Assembly (NCBI RefSeq): GCF_000971195.1
Contig: NZ_BBLZ01000005.1
Location: 1-64,000 of the forward strand
Direction: 5' to 3'
Source: Demequina soli
GTDB taxonomy: Bacteria; Actinomycetota; Actinomycetes; Actinomycetales; Demequinaceae
Length of the DNA stretch: 64,000 nt
Shown: one piece after another, positions 62,543 to 64,000 of the stretch
How the letters are laid out: every line of letters starts with the position of its first letter
Position numbering within the stretch: position 1 is the first letter of the stretch
Notes under the pieces: generated by a model
What the model was told of the DNA's origin: nothing
The model's input: the letters and a program-made list of their open reading frames with translations, nothing else
The model's database searches: none
Program-made: the position numbers and the translations under genes

Positions 62543-62572
62543 GGGACGATGAGCCGCGCGGCGCATCGTCCC
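62543..62572. terminator. Terminator formed by an inverted pair of the GGGACGATG word
   Basis: GGGACGATG (62543-62551) pairs with CATCGTCCC (62564-62572), with a self-complementary CCGCGCGG inside, between convergent FemX-like and PBP genes. Confidence 0.8.
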
Positions 62573-62579
62573 GGCACGG

Positions 62580-64000
62580 CTACCCCGCGGCCGCGGCGTT
62601 CCCGGTGGACGTCCCTGACTTCTTCCCGGTGCCCGGCGTGGCGGCCGGATCGGCCGCGGCACCCGCGGTCGCCGTGGGCTCGGGCGTGCTCGACGGCTCG
62701 GGCGTGATGACCGGCTCGGGCGTCACCGACGGCTCGGGCGTGATGACCGGCTCGGGCGTCACCGACGGCTCCGGCGCCGCGGTCTGGGACGGCGTGGGCG
62801 ACGGGGTCGACGACGGCGTGGGCGACGGGGTCGACGACGGCGTGGAGGTGGGCTTGGGGTTGACCGCCTCGCCGACGTTCGCGCGCGGCGGGAAGTCGAC
62901 CACGTCCATGCGGTCGAGGATCGGGCCCATCATCGACACCCAGATGTCCGTCGGCACGGTGCCGCCGGTGATCTCCGAGTAGCCGCCGAACGGGGTGATC
63001 GACTGCACCGAGCCGTCCTCGCCGACCTGGTACAGCGACACCACACCGACGATCTGCGGGGTGAAGCCGCAGAACCAGGCCGACTTGTTGTCGTTCGACG
63101 TGCCGGTCTTGCCCGCGATGGGGCGGCCGAGCTCGCGTGCCTGCGTGGCGGAGCCGGCCTGCACCACCTGCTGCATCGCGTAGGTGGTGTCGGCGATGAC
63201 GTCCTTCGAGAACACCCGGGTGGAGTCCTCCTGGTGCTCGTAGGCGGTGCCGCCGTCGGGGCCGATCACCTTCTGCACCGTGTAGGTCGGCTTCCGGACG
63301 CCGCCGTCGGCGATGGTCGTGTAGGCGTGCGCCATCTGCATCGCGGTCGGCGAGGCGGTGCCGAGCACGTTCGCCGCGTTGTCGTCCAGGCCGACGGTGT
63401 CCTGCGGCAGGCCCGCGTCGATCGCCGCCTGCATGGTCTTGTCGGGGCCCACGGCCTCGTTGAGCTGCACGTAGTAGGTGTTGACCGAGTTCTGCGTCGC
63501 CTGGACCATGTCGATCCAGCCGTAGTTGATACCCGCGAAGTTGCGCACCGGGTTCTCGAAGCCGGGCAGCGTCATCGAGTCGTTGGCCTCGTACCGGGTG
63601 TCGAGCGAGAAGCCGTTGGACAGCGCGGCGATCATCGCGAACGGCTTGAACGTCGAGCCCGCCTGCGAGATGTCCTGGGTGACCGCGTTGCGCTGGACCT
63701 TGAGGTAGTCCGGCCCGCCGTACATCGCCGTCACGGCGCCCGTCTGGGCGTTCACCGTGGTCGCGGCCGCCTTGAGGTTGTCCGCGTGCCCCTCGGGCAT
63801 GTGCTGGACGGCGTTGACCACCGACCGCTGGTCGTGCTTCTTGAAGGTCGTGACGATCTTGTAGCCGCCCATCTCGATCTGCTCCTGCGTGAGGTCGAGC
63901 TTCGCGATGGCCTCGTCGAGCGCGGTGCGGATCAGGTAGCCGTTGGTGCCGCCGAACGTGTCGGAGGTGGAGAACTCGACCGGCTCGGGGAAGGCCTGCG
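62580..64000 (-). CDS. Class A penicillin-binding protein (C-terminal part; 5' end outside window)
   Basis: At least 473 residues are visible; the frame is open to the window end on the minus strand, where the glycosyltransferase domain would be. The transpeptidase domain carries SQAGSTFKPF (S-x-x-K with active Ser), QNSVN (S-x-N) and GKTGTSNDNK (K-T-G). A long Pro/Ser/Thr/Glu tail follows, with repeats VTPEPVITPEPS, ending GNAAAAG. It builds and crosslinks peptidoglycan at the outer face of the membrane. The neighbouring bridge-forming genes suggest coordinated wall synthesis. Confidence 0.93.
   Translation of the reverse strand, partial: QAFPEPVEFSTSDTFGGTNGYLIRTALDEAIAKLDLTQEQIEMGGYKIVTTFKKHDQRSVVNAVQHMPEGHADNLKAAATTVNAQTGAVTAMYGGPDYLKVQRNAVTQDISQAGSTFKPFAMIAALSNGFSLDTRYEANDSMTLPGFENPVRNFAGINYGWIDMVQATQNSVNTYYVQLNEAVGPDKTMQAAIDAGLPQDTVGLDDNAANVLGTASPTAMQMAHAYTTIADGGVRKPTYTVQKVIGPDGGTAYEHQEDSTRVFSKDVIADTTYAMQQVVQAGSATQARELGRPIAGKTGTSNDNKSAWFCGFTPQIVGVVSLYQVGEDGSVQSITPFGGYSEITGGTVPTDIWVSMMGPILDRMDVVDFPPRANVGEAVNPKPTSTPSSTPSPTPSSTPSPTPSQTAAPEPSVTPEPVITPEPSVTPEPVITPEPSSTPEPTATAGAAADPAATPGTGKKSGTSTGNAAAAG
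62695..62838 (-). repeat. Tandem repeats coding the PBP tail
   Basis: A 36-bp unit (62695-62730, 62731-62766, then partial) and a 24-bp unit (62791-62814, 62815-62838) code for the ProGlu- and SerThrPro-rich tail. Copy number could vary by slippage without breaking the frame. Confidence 0.8.

Noticed and set aside
28450-62571. GGACGATGC as an FtsK-orienting (KOPS-like) polar sequence
   Set aside because: Copies are balanced on the two strands (12 and 11), whereas KOPS-type motifs are strongly strand-biased; the window could straddle a switch, but the orientations are mixed throughout.

Overview
The window is GC-rich DNA (about 70% G+C by eye) with GTG starts, four-base ATGA/GTGA gene overlaps, many apparently leaderless promoters and lipoprotein export signals. 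It fits a Gram-positive actinobacterium. The order rpsF-ssb-rpsR-rplI-dnaB, the Fem-type and D-amino-acid-ligase-type genes for a peptidoglycan bridge, and the LacZ/GH35 cluster point to Micrococcales, perhaps near Cellulomonadaceae or Demequinaceae. That placement is inference; no rRNA gene is present.

Layout. 1-34 kb is a large cell-surface glycan region. It opens with sulfur activation (a TauE-type exporter end and an APS kinase that makes PAPS), an acyltransferase and two sulfotransferases. Next comes a nonulosonate (sialic-acid-type) block at 6.0-12.8 kb: a NeuB-like synthase, a NeuA-HAD fusion and three predicted sialyl/polysialyltransferase-like glycosyltransferases. Two ABC-2 polysaccharide exporters lie side by side (12.7-17.2 kb). 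The second is in one overlapping operon with a GlfT2-like galactofuranosyltransferase and UDP-galactopyranose mutase. Two paralogous multi-pass membrane proteins, a third sulfotransferase, a flippase-like protein, a secreted protein with six 104-residue LGFP repeats, and four more glycosyltransferase or hisC-type genes complete the region. 34-45 kb holds chromosomal genes (purB, MOSC, CPBP protease, a flippase-pseudokinase fusion) and a small regulator-rich stretch (TetR, MauE/DoxX, MarR). 45.7-55.1 kb is a beta-galactoside operon (binding protein, two permeases, LacZ, GH35) with a divergent LacI regulator and a clear operator. 55.1-60 kb is the dnaB/rplI/rpsR/ssb/rpsF block. 60-64 kb carries cell-wall genes (ATP-grasp ligase, FemX-like ligase, class A PBP).

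How the genes fit together: the left half looks like a factory for one or more sulfated, sialylated and galactofuranose-containing surface polymers. PAPS feeds three sulfotransferases, CMP-nonulosonate feeds the sialyltransferase-like enzymes, UDP-Galf feeds two Gal-f type transferases, and two exporters move the products out.

The two most unusual signals are not genes. (1) Four copies of a 64-65 bp inverted-repeat element (arms close to GGATCCTCAMAGTTGCGG) sit two on each side of a DUF559/Vsr-like endonuclease gene that carries an in-frame amber codon. (2) A 9-11 base word, (GG)GGACGATGC(G), occurs at least 23 times between 28.4 and 62.6 kb on both strands, is enriched between genes, sometimes forms inverted pairs like terminators, and was not found in the first 28 kb. 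It resembles a DNA-uptake-type sequence. All counts are by eye.
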